A DNA stretch of 64,000 nucleotides, taken from positions 12,744-76,743 of the forward strand of contig JBBSUT010000002.1 in NCBI GenBank assembly GCA_038234155.1, written 5' to 3'. Under the pieces are notes generated by a model. The model did no database searches, was not told where the DNA came from, and worked only from the letters and a program-made list of their open reading frames with translations. A program made the translations under genes and the position numbers. This DNA comes from Novosphingopyxis sp038234155. GTDB taxonomy: Bacteria > Pseudomonadota > Alphaproteobacteria > Sphingomonadales > Sphingomonadaceae. Position 1 is the first letter of the stretch. Every line of letters begins with the position of its first letter. This document shows, piece after piece, positions 6,980 through 15,723 of this stretch.

Positions 6980-9550
6980 TTACAGCGTACGTTCGCGTTC
7001 CTCGACCTCGAACACCTCAAGCGTATCGCCCGCCTTGATGTCGTTGGTATCCTCCAGCAGCACGCCGCATTCGAGACCGGCACGGACCTCTGCAACATCA
7101 TCCTTGAACCGGCGCAACGAGGCAATGACGGTCTTCGAAACAATGACGTCCTGACGCGTAAGACGCGAAAGCAGGCCTTTCCTGAGGAAGCCGTCGGTAA
7201 CCAGCAGACCCGCCGCCTTGTCGCGCTTGCCCGCCGGGAACACGTCCTTGACCTCGGCGCGGCCGACCACCGTCTCGATGATCTCCGGACCCAGCTCTCC
7301 GGCCATTTCCTTACGGATATCGTCGGTCAGATCGTAGATCACATCGAAATATTTAAACCGCACCTTTTCGCGTTCGGCAATCTGGCGGGCCTTGGCATTG
7401 GGACGCACGTGGAAGCCAATAATCGGCGCGCCGGACGCGGCCGCCAACGTAACATCGCTCTCGGTAATGCCGCCCACGCCCTGGTGCAGGATGCGCACTT
7501 TGATGTCGTCGGTCGATATCTTGTTGAGCGCCTGGGCAATCGCCTGGGCAGTGCCCTGCACATCGGCCTTGATCACCACCGGGAACTCGATCGCCGCGTC
7601 GGTGCCCATCGCGGAGAACATGTTCTCCACCGATGTCGGCGCCTGCGTGGTGCGCTGCTTGCGCGCCTGCTCCGAACGATAGAGAGCGACTTCACGGGCA
7701 CGCTGCTCGTTCTCGACCACGGTCAACATGTCGCCCGCATTGGGCACGCCGGAAAGGCCCAGCACCTCGACCGGAACCGAAGGGCCCGCCGTCTTAACCT
7801 GCTTGCCCTTGTCATCGATCAGCGCGCGTACCTTGCCGCTTTCGCCCCCGACCACAAAGGTGTCGCCGCGCTTCAGCGTGCCGCGATGGACCAGCACCGT
7901 GGCAACGGCGCCGCGGCCCTTATCCAGCTTGGCCTCGATCACGATACCCTCGGCATCGCGGTCCGGCCGCGCCTTCAACTCCATAAGTTCGGCCTGCAGC
8001 GCCAGCTTCTCGAGCAGTTCGTCGAGCCCGGTTTTCTTCAGCGCAGACACTTCTACATCCTGCACGTCGCCGCCCATATCCTCGACAATCACCTCGTGTT
8101 CCAGCAGCCGCTCGCGAATTTTTTGCGGGTTGGCACCTTCCTTATCAACCTTGTTGATGGCAATGATCATTGGGACGTTCGCCGCCTTGGCGTGGTGGAT
8201 CGCCTCGATCGTCTGCGGCATCAGCCCGTCGTCAGCCGCGACCACGAGGATCACGATATCGGTTACATTGGCGCCGCGCGCGCGCATGTCGGTGAACGCC
8301 TCGTGGCCCGGCGTGTCGAGGAAGGTAATCAGATCACCGTTCTTCGTCTTCACCTGATAGGCACCGATATGCTGCGTGATGCCGCCTGCCTCGCCCGAGG
8401 TAACGCTGGTGCCGCGTATCGCGTCCAGAAGACTGGTCTTGCCGTGATCGACATGGCCCATAACCGTAACGACCGGGGAGCGCGGCATCTGCGTTTCTTC
8501 GGGGTCGACGTCGGTTGCGGTGTCGATCTCGATATCCGAATCGGACACGCGCTTGATCTTGTGGCCAAATTCTTCGACCAGCAGTTCAGCGGTGTCCTGA
8601 TCGATGGTCTCGTTGACCGTGGCCGGCATGTCCATGTTGAACAGCGCCTTGACCAGATCCGCGCCCTTTTCGGCCATGCGGTTGGCCAACTCCTGCACGG
8701 TGATGGCTTCGGGCACCACGACTTCGCGGCTTTGCTTGGGCTGCGCCGTGCGCTTTCGGCCCGTCATCTGGGCACGCTTTTCCTTTTCGCGCGCTCGCTT
8801 CAGCGCGGCGAGCGAACGGGCGCGGGCACCATCGTCCTCGTTAAGCGCGGTGGTGACCGACAGCTTGCCTGAGCGTCGGCGGTCATCCTGACCGGTCTTG
8901 ACGCTCCGGACGGGCTTCTTTTCCTTCTCCGGCTTAATCGCGCGTTCGGGTCGTTCGACCGGGGTGAACCTGCGCGGCGGCGGCACTTCGCCGGTCGGTT
9001 GAGCGGCAGCGGGCTCTACGTCGGTGGCGATCATCTCCGACGCTTCGGGCTCGGCGGCCTGCGCGGTGTCGGCCGCCGGTTCGTCGGGCGCATTGGCCAC
9101 GCGATCTTCGATAGCACGGTTTTCCTCGGCACGGCGACGCTCACCTTCGAGCGCCTTGGTCTTGGCCACCTCTTCGCGGCGGCGGCTGTCCTCGGCCTGG
9201 TTCAGGCGCGATTCCTCGGCCTCGCGCAGCAGCTTGGCCTGCATCTCCTGACGCGTCAGGTTGTCCATTGGCGCGCGGGTACGAGGCGCGGGCGCCGGCG
9301 GCGGAGCTTTCGCGACCGGCACCGGGCGCGGTGCGGGCGCAGGCGGCGGCGCAAGCGCCTCTTCCTTCGCCTTGTCGGCGGCCGCGACCTGACCGGGCTT
9401 GCCGACCAGCTTCTTGCGCTTGACCTCAACCTCGACCTTGTGGGTCCGGCCGTGGCTGAAGCGCTGCTCGACCTGCCCGGCGTCGACCGACCTCTTGAGC
9501 GTCAGCGGCTTGCGGGTCAGGGTCGGCTTGTCTTGTGTATCATCGCTCAT
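6980..9550 (-). CDS. infB: translation initiation factor IF-2
   Basis: IF-2 is the GTPase that places initiator tRNA on the 30S subunit and promotes subunit joining. The 856-residue protein has a bacterial IF2 N-terminal motif (TRKPLTLKRSVDAGQV), a long Ala/Pro/Glu/Arg-rich charged linker (about 60-280), a second N-terminal module (about 280-345), then the G domain with GHVDHGKT at 365-372, DTPGHEAF and NKVDK, and domains II-IV to the C-terminus. Its ATG overlaps the stop of the YlxR gene in ATGA (9547-9550), so the two are translationally coupled. Confidence 0.97.
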   Translation of the reverse strand: MSDDTQDKPTLTRKPLTLKRSVDAGQVEQRFSHGRTHKVEVEVKRKKLVGKPGQVAAADKAKEEALAPPPAPAPRPVPVAKAPPPAPAPRTRAPMDNLTRQEMQAKLLREAEESRLNQAEDSRRREEVAKTKALEGERRRAEENRAIEDRVANAPDEPAADTAQAAEPEASEMIATDVEPAAAQPTGEVPPPRRFTPVERPERAIKPEKEKKPVRSVKTGQDDRRRSGKLSVTTALNEDDGARARSLAALKRAREKEKRAQMTGRKRTAQPKQSREVVVPEAITVQELANRMAEKGADLVKALFNMDMPATVNETIDQDTAELLVEEFGHKIKRVSDSDIEIDTATDVDPEETQMPRSPVVTVMGHVDHGKTSLLDAIRGTSVTSGEAGGITQHIGAYQVKTKNGDLITFLDTPGHEAFTDMRARGANVTDIVILVVAADDGLMPQTIEAIHHAKAANVPMIIAINKVDKEGANPQKIRERLLEHEVIVEDMGGDVQDVEVSALKKTGLDELLEKLALQAELMELKARPDRDAEGIVIEAKLDKGRGAVATVLVHRGTLKRGDTFVVGGESGKVRALIDDKGKQVKTAGPSVPVEVLGLSGVPNAGDMLTVVENEQRAREVALYRSEQARKQRTTQAPTSVENMFSAMGTDAAIEFPVVIKADVQGTAQAIAQALNKISTDDIKVRILHQGVGGITESDVTLAAASGAPIIGFHVRPNAKARQIAEREKVRFKYFDVIYDLTDDIRKEMAGELGPEIIETVVGRAEVKDVFPAGKRDKAAGLLVTDGFLRKGLLSRLTRQDVIVSKTVIASLRRFKDDVAEVRAGLECGVLLEDTNDIKAGDTLEVFEVEERERTL

Positions 9551-10320
9551 CGAACAGCAGTCTTCCTAAGGTCGTCTTCATGTGTCGCAGCTTGACCGTC
9601 CCCGTCAGCGGGGGCGGCACCGTTACTGCATCCGGTGTAATTTAGCCAGCGGTGGAGATGGCGCAGCACGCGGGCGGCGGCCTTCTCCCCCAGAATCGCG
9701 GCATGTACCGCATTGTCACGTCCCAATGCCATAGATAGGGCCTCGCGGTCCACCGGCAAGACGAGGCCGACATCGCCGGAGCCCTCGCGCTCAGTTCCCA
9801 CACGCAGCGCCTGATCCAGCTTGCGGCGTCCATCGGGACGGGAGTCAGACGCGTGGAGCAACAGCGAAACCCGCCCGGAGCGGGCGCGTTCGGCGATCTT
9901 CTCTGAGCCGGTCAGGAGGTTAGAGGCGCGCGATTCTAACCCCAGCCTGTCGAGCGTGGCTTGTTTGAGCTGCGCCTCGATCCACGCAGGGAGATTATCC
10001 GGCGCGGTTACACCGCCAGTCTTGAAGGCCCGCGCGAGCGCGCCTTTCAGCTTGCCCTTGTCCATCGCCGTCTGCAACTCGTCGCGCGAGACGCCGAGCC
10101 ACGCGCCCCGGCCCGGGGCCTTGGCATTGACGTCAGGCGCCAGCTCCCCGTCAGGAGAGATGGCGAGCCGAATCAGCAAATGTTGCGGCGCGCGCTCCCC
10201 TGACAGAATGCAGCGCCGGATCGGGTCATGTTCAGTCCGCGTCGAACCGGACCCTTCGCCAGGCTCGGCCAGAACCGGGTCTACGGCCGCATCGACGGTG
10301 TCATTGGGAGGCTTCCGCAT
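9547..10320 (-). CDS. YlxR-family (DUF448) RNA-binding protein with L7Ae-like C-terminal part
   Basis: A 257-residue protein. The first third (about 25-110) is a YlxR/DUF448 domain: RRCILSGERAPQHLLIRLA followed by PDVNAKAPGRGAWL. The last third (about 135-235) contains a predicted L7Ae-like fold segment (SGRVSLLLHASD, GDVGLVLPVDREALSMALG, HAAILGEKAAARVLRHLHRW). YlxR proteins lie between nusA and infB in many bacteria and are thought to bind RNA or nucleoid components; the role is not settled. The ATG at 10320 lies 20 nt inside nusA, and the stop overlaps infB by 4 nt, so the gene is tightly coupled on both sides. Longer upstream starts would overlap nusA heavily. Confidence 0.88.
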   Translation of the reverse strand: MRKPPNDTVDAAVDPVLAEPGEGSGSTRTEHDPIRRCILSGERAPQHLLIRLAISPDGELAPDVNAKAPGRGAWLGVSRDELQTAMDKGKLKGALARAFKTGGVTAPDNLPAWIEAQLKQATLDRLGLESRASNLLTGSEKIAERARSGRVSLLLHASDSRPDGRRKLDQALRVGTEREGSGDVGLVLPVDREALSMALGRDNAVHAAILGEKAAARVLRHLHRWLNYTGCSNGAAPADGDGQAATHEDDLRKTAVR

Positions 10321-11953
10321 TGGCGGCCTCCTCATCTTCTGCAGGCGCGGCCTCGGCGGCCCCATCTTCGTTGGCGGTTTCGTCTTCGTCGTCGAACCAG
10401 TGCGCGCGGGCGGCCATGATGATTTCGTTGCCCTGCTCTTCGGACAGGCTGTACGATGCCAGCACACCTGGTTTCACCTCGACCCTGCGGCGATCGCTGT
10501 TGGAACGGCGCGGCTCCTGGCGCGGCTTGAAGATCAGCTCGTCGGTAGCAAGGTCGGCCAGATCGTCGAGCGTCTTGATGCCCGCCTTGCCCAGCGTCAC
10601 CAGCATACCCTCGGTCAGGATCGGCAGCTCGGACAGCGCGTCCTCTACGCCCAGCTCGCGCCGTTCGTTGCGCGACGCTTCCTCGCGGCGCTCCAGCGCT
10701 TCCATCGCGCGGCTCTGCAGTTCCTCGGCTAGATCGTCGTCGAAGCCTTCGATCGAGCTGATCTCCTCGACCGCGACATAGGCGACCTCTTCCAGCTCGC
10801 TGAAACCTTCGGCCACCAGCAGCTGGGAGAGCGTCTCGTCGACGTCGAGTTCGGCCTGGAACAGCTCGGTCCTTTCCGCGAATTCCTTCTGTCGCTTCTC
10901 AGAGCTTTCCTCCTCGGTCATGATGTCAATGCCGTGACCCGTCAGCTGGCTGGCGAGCCGGACGTTCTGGCCCCGGCGGCCGATTGCCAGCGACAGCTGA
11001 TCATCCGGCACCACCACCTCGATGCGGGTCTCTTCCTCGTCGATCACGACGCGGCTGACCGTGGCCGGCTGCAGTGCGTTGACCACGAACGTCGCGGTAT
11101 CCTCGCTCCAGGGAATAATGTCGATCTTTTCGCCCTGCATTTCCTGCACGACGGCCTGCACGCGGCTGCCCTTCATGCCAACGCAGGCGCCGACAGGATC
11201 AATCGAACTGTCATAGCTGATCACGCCGATCTTGGCGCGGCTGCCCGGATCGCGGGCGGCGGCCTTGATCTCGATGATGCCGTCGTAAATTTCGGGCACT
11301 TCCTGCGCGAACAGCTTCTTCATGAAATCCGGATGCGCGCGGCTGAGCAGGATTTGCGGTCCGCGATTTTCGCGCTGGACCTTCAAAATCAGCGAACGGA
11401 TGCGATCGCCGGTGCGCACCATTTCTCGCGGAATCTGCTGGTCGCGGCGAACCACGCCTTCGGCACGGCCCAGGTCAACCACGACATGGCCAAATTCGAC
11501 CGACTTGACGACGCCAGTGATGATCTCGCCCGCGCGATCCTTGAATTCCTCGAACTGGCGCTCACGCTCGGCGTCGCGCACTTTCTGGAAAATCACCTGT
11601 TTGGCCGACTGCGCGTCGATGCGGCCAAGATCAACCGGCGGCAGCGGATCGACGATGAAATCGCCGACATCCGCGTCCTTCTGCAGCTTTTGGCCCTGCT
11701 TGAGATCAACCTGCTTGAAATGATCTTCGACCTCTTCGACCACCTCGACCACGCGCCACAGCTGCAAGTCACCGGTCTGCAGATCGAGCTTGGCGCGGAT
11801 ATCGTTCTCTGCGCCGTAGCGCGAGCGGGCGGCGCGTTGGATCGCCTCCTCGAGCGCTTCAACGACGATCGCCTTGTCGATCATCTTCTCCTGCGCCACC
11901 GAATTGGCGATCGCGAGCAGTTCTGCCTTGTTGGCGGAAATCGGGCTGGCCAT
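10301..11953 (-). CDS. nusA: transcription termination/antitermination protein NusA
   Basis: NusA binds RNA polymerase and nascent RNA and modulates pausing, termination and antitermination. The 550-residue protein shows the N-terminal polymerase-binding domain (about 1-135), an S1 domain (ITGVVKSVEFGHVVVDLG), two KH domains (PVGACVGMKGSRVQAV; LSLAIGRRGQNVRLASQLTG), and two C-terminal helix-hairpin-helix acidic repeats (around FSELEEVAYV and LPILTEGMLVTLGKAGIKTLDDLA). The last 30 residues are very acidic. It follows rimP by 53 nt and overlaps the YlxR gene by 20 nt. Confidence 0.97.
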   Translation of the reverse strand: MASPISANKAELLAIANSVAQEKMIDKAIVVEALEEAIQRAARSRYGAENDIRAKLDLQTGDLQLWRVVEVVEEVEDHFKQVDLKQGQKLQKDADVGDFIVDPLPPVDLGRIDAQSAKQVIFQKVRDAERERQFEEFKDRAGEIITGVVKSVEFGHVVVDLGRAEGVVRRDQQIPREMVRTGDRIRSLILKVQRENRGPQILLSRAHPDFMKKLFAQEVPEIYDGIIEIKAAARDPGSRAKIGVISYDSSIDPVGACVGMKGSRVQAVVQEMQGEKIDIIPWSEDTATFVVNALQPATVSRVVIDEEETRIEVVVPDDQLSLAIGRRGQNVRLASQLTGHGIDIMTEEESSEKRQKEFAERTELFQAELDVDETLSQLLVAEGFSELEEVAYVAVEEISSIEGFDDDLAEELQSRAMEALERREEASRNERRELGVEDALSELPILTEGMLVTLGKAGIKTLDDLADLATDELIFKPRQEPRRSNSDRRRVEVKPGVLASYSLSEEQGNEIIMAARAHWFDDEDETANEDGAAEAAPAEDEEAANAEASQ

Positions 11954-12006
11954 GGTCTTTTCTCTACTTCTTTCTGTGCGTCTAAAATGCGTTTGAGGCG
12001 ATCCGC

Positions 12007-12591
12007 CTAATTCTCGTCACTTTCGCCCGCGTCCTTAAGCTCGTCGTCAGTTTCGTCGTCGAGCTCATCCACCTCGTCCGCGCCTTCTGTATCGATCGGC
12101 GCGGTGGCGGCGATCAACCGGTCGGTCAGCATCAGCTTGGCCGAATGCAGCTGATCGGGATCGAACAAGAGCTTGCCGGACTTGCGGTCGTCTATTGCGA
12201 TCATGCCGTCCTCGACGCCGATCAGGTCTCCGCGCAGCTGCTTGCGACCATCCACACCAACGGCCAGGTTTACCCGGGCCTCATGCCCCGCCCAGTCGGA
12301 GAAATCCTTGAGGCGTGTCAACGGCCGATCGATCCCGGGCGAACTGACCTCGAGCCGGTAGGCCCCATCGATCGGGTCCCTGCCGGCCTCCTCCATCTCG
12401 TCGAATCTGTTCGAAAGGCGGCGCGAAAGCTTGGTGCAATCGTCAATTCCCAGCTGGCGCGTGTCGGGCCGCTCGGCCATCACCTGCAAGGTACGCTCGT
12501 CTCCGCCCAGCCAAGCCACGCGTACCAGATCGAAGCCGAGCGCTTGGGCTTCGCTTGCGATGAGAGCGGTGAGGGCTTCGAGATCGGGCAT
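12007..12591 (-). CDS. rimP: ribosome maturation factor RimP
   Basis: RimP assists 30S subunit assembly. The 194-residue product contains the family patterns GFDLVRVAWLGG, LGIDDCTKLSRRLSNRFDE, DGAYRLEVSSPGIDRPL and the C-terminal SH3-like region ending in ADEVDELDDETDDELKD, an acidic tail. The ATG at 12591 is preceded by AAGGAG at good spacing; a longer in-frame start at 12756 would add 55 residues unrelated to RimP. As first gene of the rimP-nusA-infB operon its promoter should lie in the 210-nt gap to the divergent sugar dehydrogenase gene; a TATACG -10-like hexamer is present on this strand there but is not conclusive. Confidence 0.94.
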   Translation of the reverse strand: MPDLEALTALIASEAQALGFDLVRVAWLGGDERTLQVMAERPDTRQLGIDDCTKLSRRLSNRFDEMEEAGRDPIDGAYRLEVSSPGIDRPLTRLKDFSDWAGHEARVNLAVGVDGRKQLRGDLIGVEDGMIAIDDRKSGKLLFDPDQLHSAKLMLTDRLIAATAPIDTEGADEVDELDDETDDELKDAGESDEN

Positions 12592-12801
12592 GCGGCTCCT
12601 TGAATTTCCAGTCCCCGGCACGAACAAAGCCGGTCGTCGCCGCACCCTTTCGGAGGCGGCCCCGCAATCGTCTTCGCAATGTCGGGAACGGTGCAGCGTA
12701 TAGATGCGGGCGCGGCCCGATGCAACCGCGAAAGCTCGGCCAACGTTGACAGACAAGCGAGCCCGTGGCCGAACGGGCCAATCACGACCTGAGGACCAAT
12801 T

Positions 12802-14028
12802 ATGAAATCCCTACTGACCGCCGCCGCCATGTCGCTGACCATTCCTCTGGCGCTGGCTGGCTGCAACGGATCGAGTGACAAGGCGATCGCCACCGACACG
12901 GCTAGCGACATGGCCGCGAACAACGGTGCCAGCGCCGATGCAGGCGCGTCCCTGCCCGTCAGCACCAAGCCGTTCCGCGAGACCGCCGTGGCCGGTTTCG
13001 ACGAGCCCTGGGCAATGACCTTCCTGCCGGACGGCATGTTGTTGGTGACCGAGAAGAAGGGCAAGCTGAAAGTGGTCGATCCGCGCACCGGAAACATGGC
13101 TGACGTCGCAGGTACACCCAAGGTGGATTACGGCGGTCAGGGCGGGTTGGGCGATGTAGTGACGGGTCCGGGTTTCGCCGCGGACCGAGCGATCTACCTC
13201 AGCTGGATTGAGGCTGGTCAGGGCGATACCCGCGGCGCGGTGATCGGGCGCGGTACGCTGAATTGCGCGGAGCCCATGGCCTGCCGGATCGACGGCTTGA
13301 ACGTCATCTGGCGGCAGGACCCCAAGGTGTCCGGGCGCGGCCATTTCTCGCATCGGATCGCCTTCTCGCTGGACGGCACCTATATGTTCGTCTCGTCTGG
13401 CGAGCGTCAGAAGGGCGATCCCGCGCAGGACCGGTCCAACAATCTCGGCGCGGTCCTGCGCCTGAAGCCCGATGGCAGCGTGCCGGCCGACAATCCCTTC
13501 GCTGATCGGGGAGGTCTGTCCGCGCAGGTCTGGTCCTATGGCCACCGCAATATCCTGGGGCTGGCGTTCGCGTCCAACGGCAATTTGTGGGCTGACGAGA
13601 TGGGGCCCAAAGGCGGCGACGAAGTCAATCTGATCAAGCGCGGCGAAAATTACGGCTGGCCCAAAGCGTCCAACGGCAGCGATTACGACGGATCGGACAT
13701 CCCCGATCACAGAAAGGGCGACGGCTTCCAGGAACCCAAGGCGTTCTGGAACCCGTCAATTTCGCCCGCGAGCCTGATCTACTACACCGGCAGTCTGTTT
13801 CCCGAATGGCAGGGCTCGCTGTTGCTCGGCGGCCTGTCCGGTCGGTCACTCATCCGACTCAACGTGCGCGATCAGAACGCGGTCAAGGCCGATCGGTGGG
13901 ACATGGGCGCGCGCATCCGCGAGGTCGAGCAGGGCCCTGCTGGCGCGGTATGGCTGCTGGAGGACAGCGACAAGGGATCGGGTGGCCGCCTGATCAAGCT
14001 CACCCCAGCGCAAAAGGCTGGATCCTGA
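12802..14028 (+). CDS. PQQ-dependent soluble aldose sugar dehydrogenase-like lipoprotein
   Basis: A 408-residue six-bladed beta-propeller of the soluble glucose/aldose dehydrogenase family, which oxidises sugars with pyrroloquinoline quinone. Family blocks visible: AGFDEPWAMTFLPDGMLLVTEK, GGQGGLGDVV, GHFSHRIAFSLDG, QDRSNNLGAVLRLKPDGSVP, VWSYGHRNILGLAF and GGDEVNLIKRGENYGWP. The N-terminus is a lipoprotein signal (IPLALAGC), with the lipidated Cys near residue 21, so it should be membrane-anchored in the periplasm. The next gene begins 3 nt after its stop. Whether this host makes PQQ cannot be judged from the window. Confidence 0.88.
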   Translation: MKSLLTAAAMSLTIPLALAGCNGSSDKAIATDTASDMAANNGASADAGASLPVSTKPFRETAVAGFDEPWAMTFLPDGMLLVTEKKGKLKVVDPRTGNMADVAGTPKVDYGGQGGLGDVVTGPGFAADRAIYLSWIEAGQGDTRGAVIGRGTLNCAEPMACRIDGLNVIWRQDPKVSGRGHFSHRIAFSLDGTYMFVSSGERQKGDPAQDRSNNLGAVLRLKPDGSVPADNPFADRGGLSAQVWSYGHRNILGLAFASNGNLWADEMGPKGGDEVNLIKRGENYGWPKASNGSDYDGSDIPDHRKGDGFQEPKAFWNPSISPASLIYYTGSLFPEWQGSLLLGGLSGRSLIRLNVRDQNAVKADRWDMGARIREVEQGPAGAVWLLEDSDKGSGGRLIKLTPAQKAGS

Positions 14029-14031
14029 CGC

Positions 14032-14688
14032 ATGGCGACAACCGAGCTTGCAACCATCAGCTACTACCGGCGCGAGCTGGGCGCCAATATAGAACGCCTC
14101 ATCGAAAATGCGCTCGACTGGAAACATTTGCCCTATCTCCACGACAGCAGTTTTGAGGCCATCCAGGTCATCAATGCTGACGCTACCGGATGGACAGCCG
14201 ATGCTCGCCTTGCGGGCGGCATGAAAGTGTCGCTCGATCTGCGGCTCGATCGCGCGAACACTAGCTGGATTACGCGCACGGCGGCGGCAGGAAAGATCGT
14301 CAGCGAAATCGTTTCGATTGCGCATGCGCGCGATGCGCAGCGATGCCATGTCGAGGTAGAATTTCGGATGGCCGGCGTCACCAGGGACAGGTGCGCCGCC
14401 ATGGAGAAATATTACCGCACCCTCTACGCAAAACTTTACGATGAAGACGAAGCGATGATGGTCGCTCGCGCCGAAGCGCTCAGATTGGGCAGCAGGGCGC
14501 GCCGTGAACGGCAAACGGTCACACTGGCAAGCGGCGGCGAGGCCCAGGTTCCCCTGCGCTGCCCACATTGGGGTTTGCCGCTCACAGCCGATCCGGATGA
14601 CCACGATATCATAACCTGCCCATGGCACGGCTACCGGTTCGATGCGCGAACCGGCGCGTGCGTCAGAGGACAATCGTGCAGGTGGTAA
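14032..14688 (+). CDS. SRPBCC-type protein with a C-terminal Rieske [2Fe-2S] domain
   Basis: 218 residues. The N-terminal 150 or so look like a START/SRPBCC helix-grip domain (start YYRRELGANIERLIENALDWKHLPYLH, then alternating strands and a C-terminal helix). Residues 165-215 form a short Rieske module with C-P-H (177-179), a 16-residue gap, and C-P-W-H (196-199), followed by GYRFDARTG, as in Rieske cluster ligands. In aromatic ring hydroxylase alpha subunits the Rieske domain comes first and the SRPBCC domain second; here the order is reversed and the SRPBCC part is short, with no evident 2-His-1-carboxylate iron site. It lies 3 nt after the sugar dehydrogenase, so the two are probably co-expressed. 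Function unknown. Confidence 0.72.
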   Translation: MATTELATISYYRRELGANIERLIENALDWKHLPYLHDSSFEAIQVINADATGWTADARLAGGMKVSLDLRLDRANTSWITRTAAAGKIVSEIVSIAHARDAQRCHVEVEFRMAGVTRDRCAAMEKYYRTLYAKLYDEDEAMMVARAEALRLGSRARRERQTVTLASGGEAQVPLRCPHWGLPLTADPDDHDIITCPWHGYRFDARTGACVRGQSCRW

Positions 14689-14738
14689 TCCAGCCGAACC
14701 GCTTTCGATCGCAGCATTCCTCGCGGCAGACACAGTGC

Positions 14739-14812
14739 TGGAGCGGGCGGCGGGAATCGAACCCGCACGATCAGCATGGGAAGCTGACAGGCTACCACTA
14801 CATCACGCCCGC
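14739..14812 (-). tRNA. tRNA-Gly (anticodon CCC)
   Basis: A full cloverleaf on the minus strand. The acceptor stem GCGGGCG (14806-14812) pairs with CGCCCGC (14743-14749); D arm, anticodon stem TCAGC/GCTGA with loop TTCCCAT (anticodon CCC, reading GGG), and T arm GCGGG-TTCGATT-CCCGC follow. The 3' CCA is encoded (14739-14741). Confidence 0.96.
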
Positions 14813-14978
14813 GCACTGCCCCATTAGCTTGGCACGTCAAGGCTGACAAGCCTTCCGGCCGGTGCGTGAGTATGGTTTCCTCTGCATTTCTCGAGCCGCC
14901 GAGCGGCGATCTTTGCCAAGCCGCAGACCGCGGCAGACGCAGGCGCCGCGCGGTTGCAAAGCTGGTGCCAGCCCCCTG

Positions 14979-15713
14979 TCAGCGGCAGGCGGACCAGCCG
15001 GTTGAACCCCGGTTCGCTTCATCCAGATGAAAATGATTGGCGTGCGCGGCGTTGTAATCGGGCGACAGAACGGTCGCGAACACATCACACGCCCCATCGC
15101 GCACCGCGCGCAGGAACGCGCGCTCATCTTTGGTCCCGTCATCCCAGTCCTGCAGCACGCGCACCGTCTTGCCATTCTCAAATGTGAAGCTGGCGATATC
15201 GATCGCGTTTCCCGTGGCATGTTCGGACCAGACTCCCTCTAATTTGCCGTACATCCGTCGACAGCTGTAGGAGCCATAATGTCCGATGTTCGCGACCGGC
15301 GACCCGAGATACCGGAGCGCGGCGGGCTGTACGATCTGCCATTCCCATAGTGCCAGACCGGCCACGACCGCACAGCTTGGCCCAACGGCGGCCGGGCTGT
15401 AGCTGATCGCGGTAGACCCGCCGGACTTGGGACTCAGCCCATCGTCCGCCAGGCACTGCCCTTGTCCGTGCGGCGGCCGGGCACTATAGACGACGCCCGC
15501 GCGGTCCAACAGCGCTCGACATTGCGGGAAATCCCTGCCGAGCGCGGCGATCTTGCGGCCGGTGAGCATCCCCACCGGTTGTGTCAGATCAAGCGCCGTC
15601 CACGGCAAATCCTGCGGCCGATCACGCAGCATGACATATGCGATCAGGCCCAGGCCGCCCAGGATTGCGATCCACAATGCACTGCGGACAATCGACTGAA
15701 CGGTCCGCAGCAA
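14979..15713 (-). CDS. extensin-like C-terminal family protein (probable membrane-anchored)
   Basis: About 244 residues: one N-terminal membrane anchor (ALWIAILGGLGLIAYVML), then a periplasmic domain of the extensin-like family, related in fold to M15 D-Ala-D-Ala peptidases. Visible family blocks are CRALLDRAGV, ISYSPAAVGPSCAVVAGLALWEW, GSYSCRRMYG, the metal-site-like HATGNAIDIASF, and AAHANHFHLD. Cell-wall binding or cleavage is inferred from the fold. The stop lies 166 nt from the tRNA-Gly gene. The start is uncertain: TTG at 15713 fits the family length and avoids overlap with the DUF1499 gene; an ATG at 15788 would give 269 residues and overlap it by 65 nt. Confidence 0.82.
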   Translation of the reverse strand: MLRTVQSIVRSALWIAILGGLGLIAYVMLRDRPQDLPWTALDLTQPVGMLTGRKIAALGRDFPQCRALLDRAGVVYSARPPHGQGQCLADDGLSPKSGGSTAISYSPAAVGPSCAVVAGLALWEWQIVQPAALRYLGSPVANIGHYGSYSCRRMYGKLEGVWSEHATGNAIDIASFTFENGKTVRVLQDWDDGTKDERAFLRAVRDGACDVFATVLSPDYNAAHANHFHLDEANRGSTGWSACR

Positions 15714-15723
15714 CGCTGCAAAC

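Noticed and set aside
12592..12756. Longer N-terminus for RimP starting at 12756.
   Set aside because: The added 55 residues are not RimP-like and the ATG at 12591 has a good AAGGAG.
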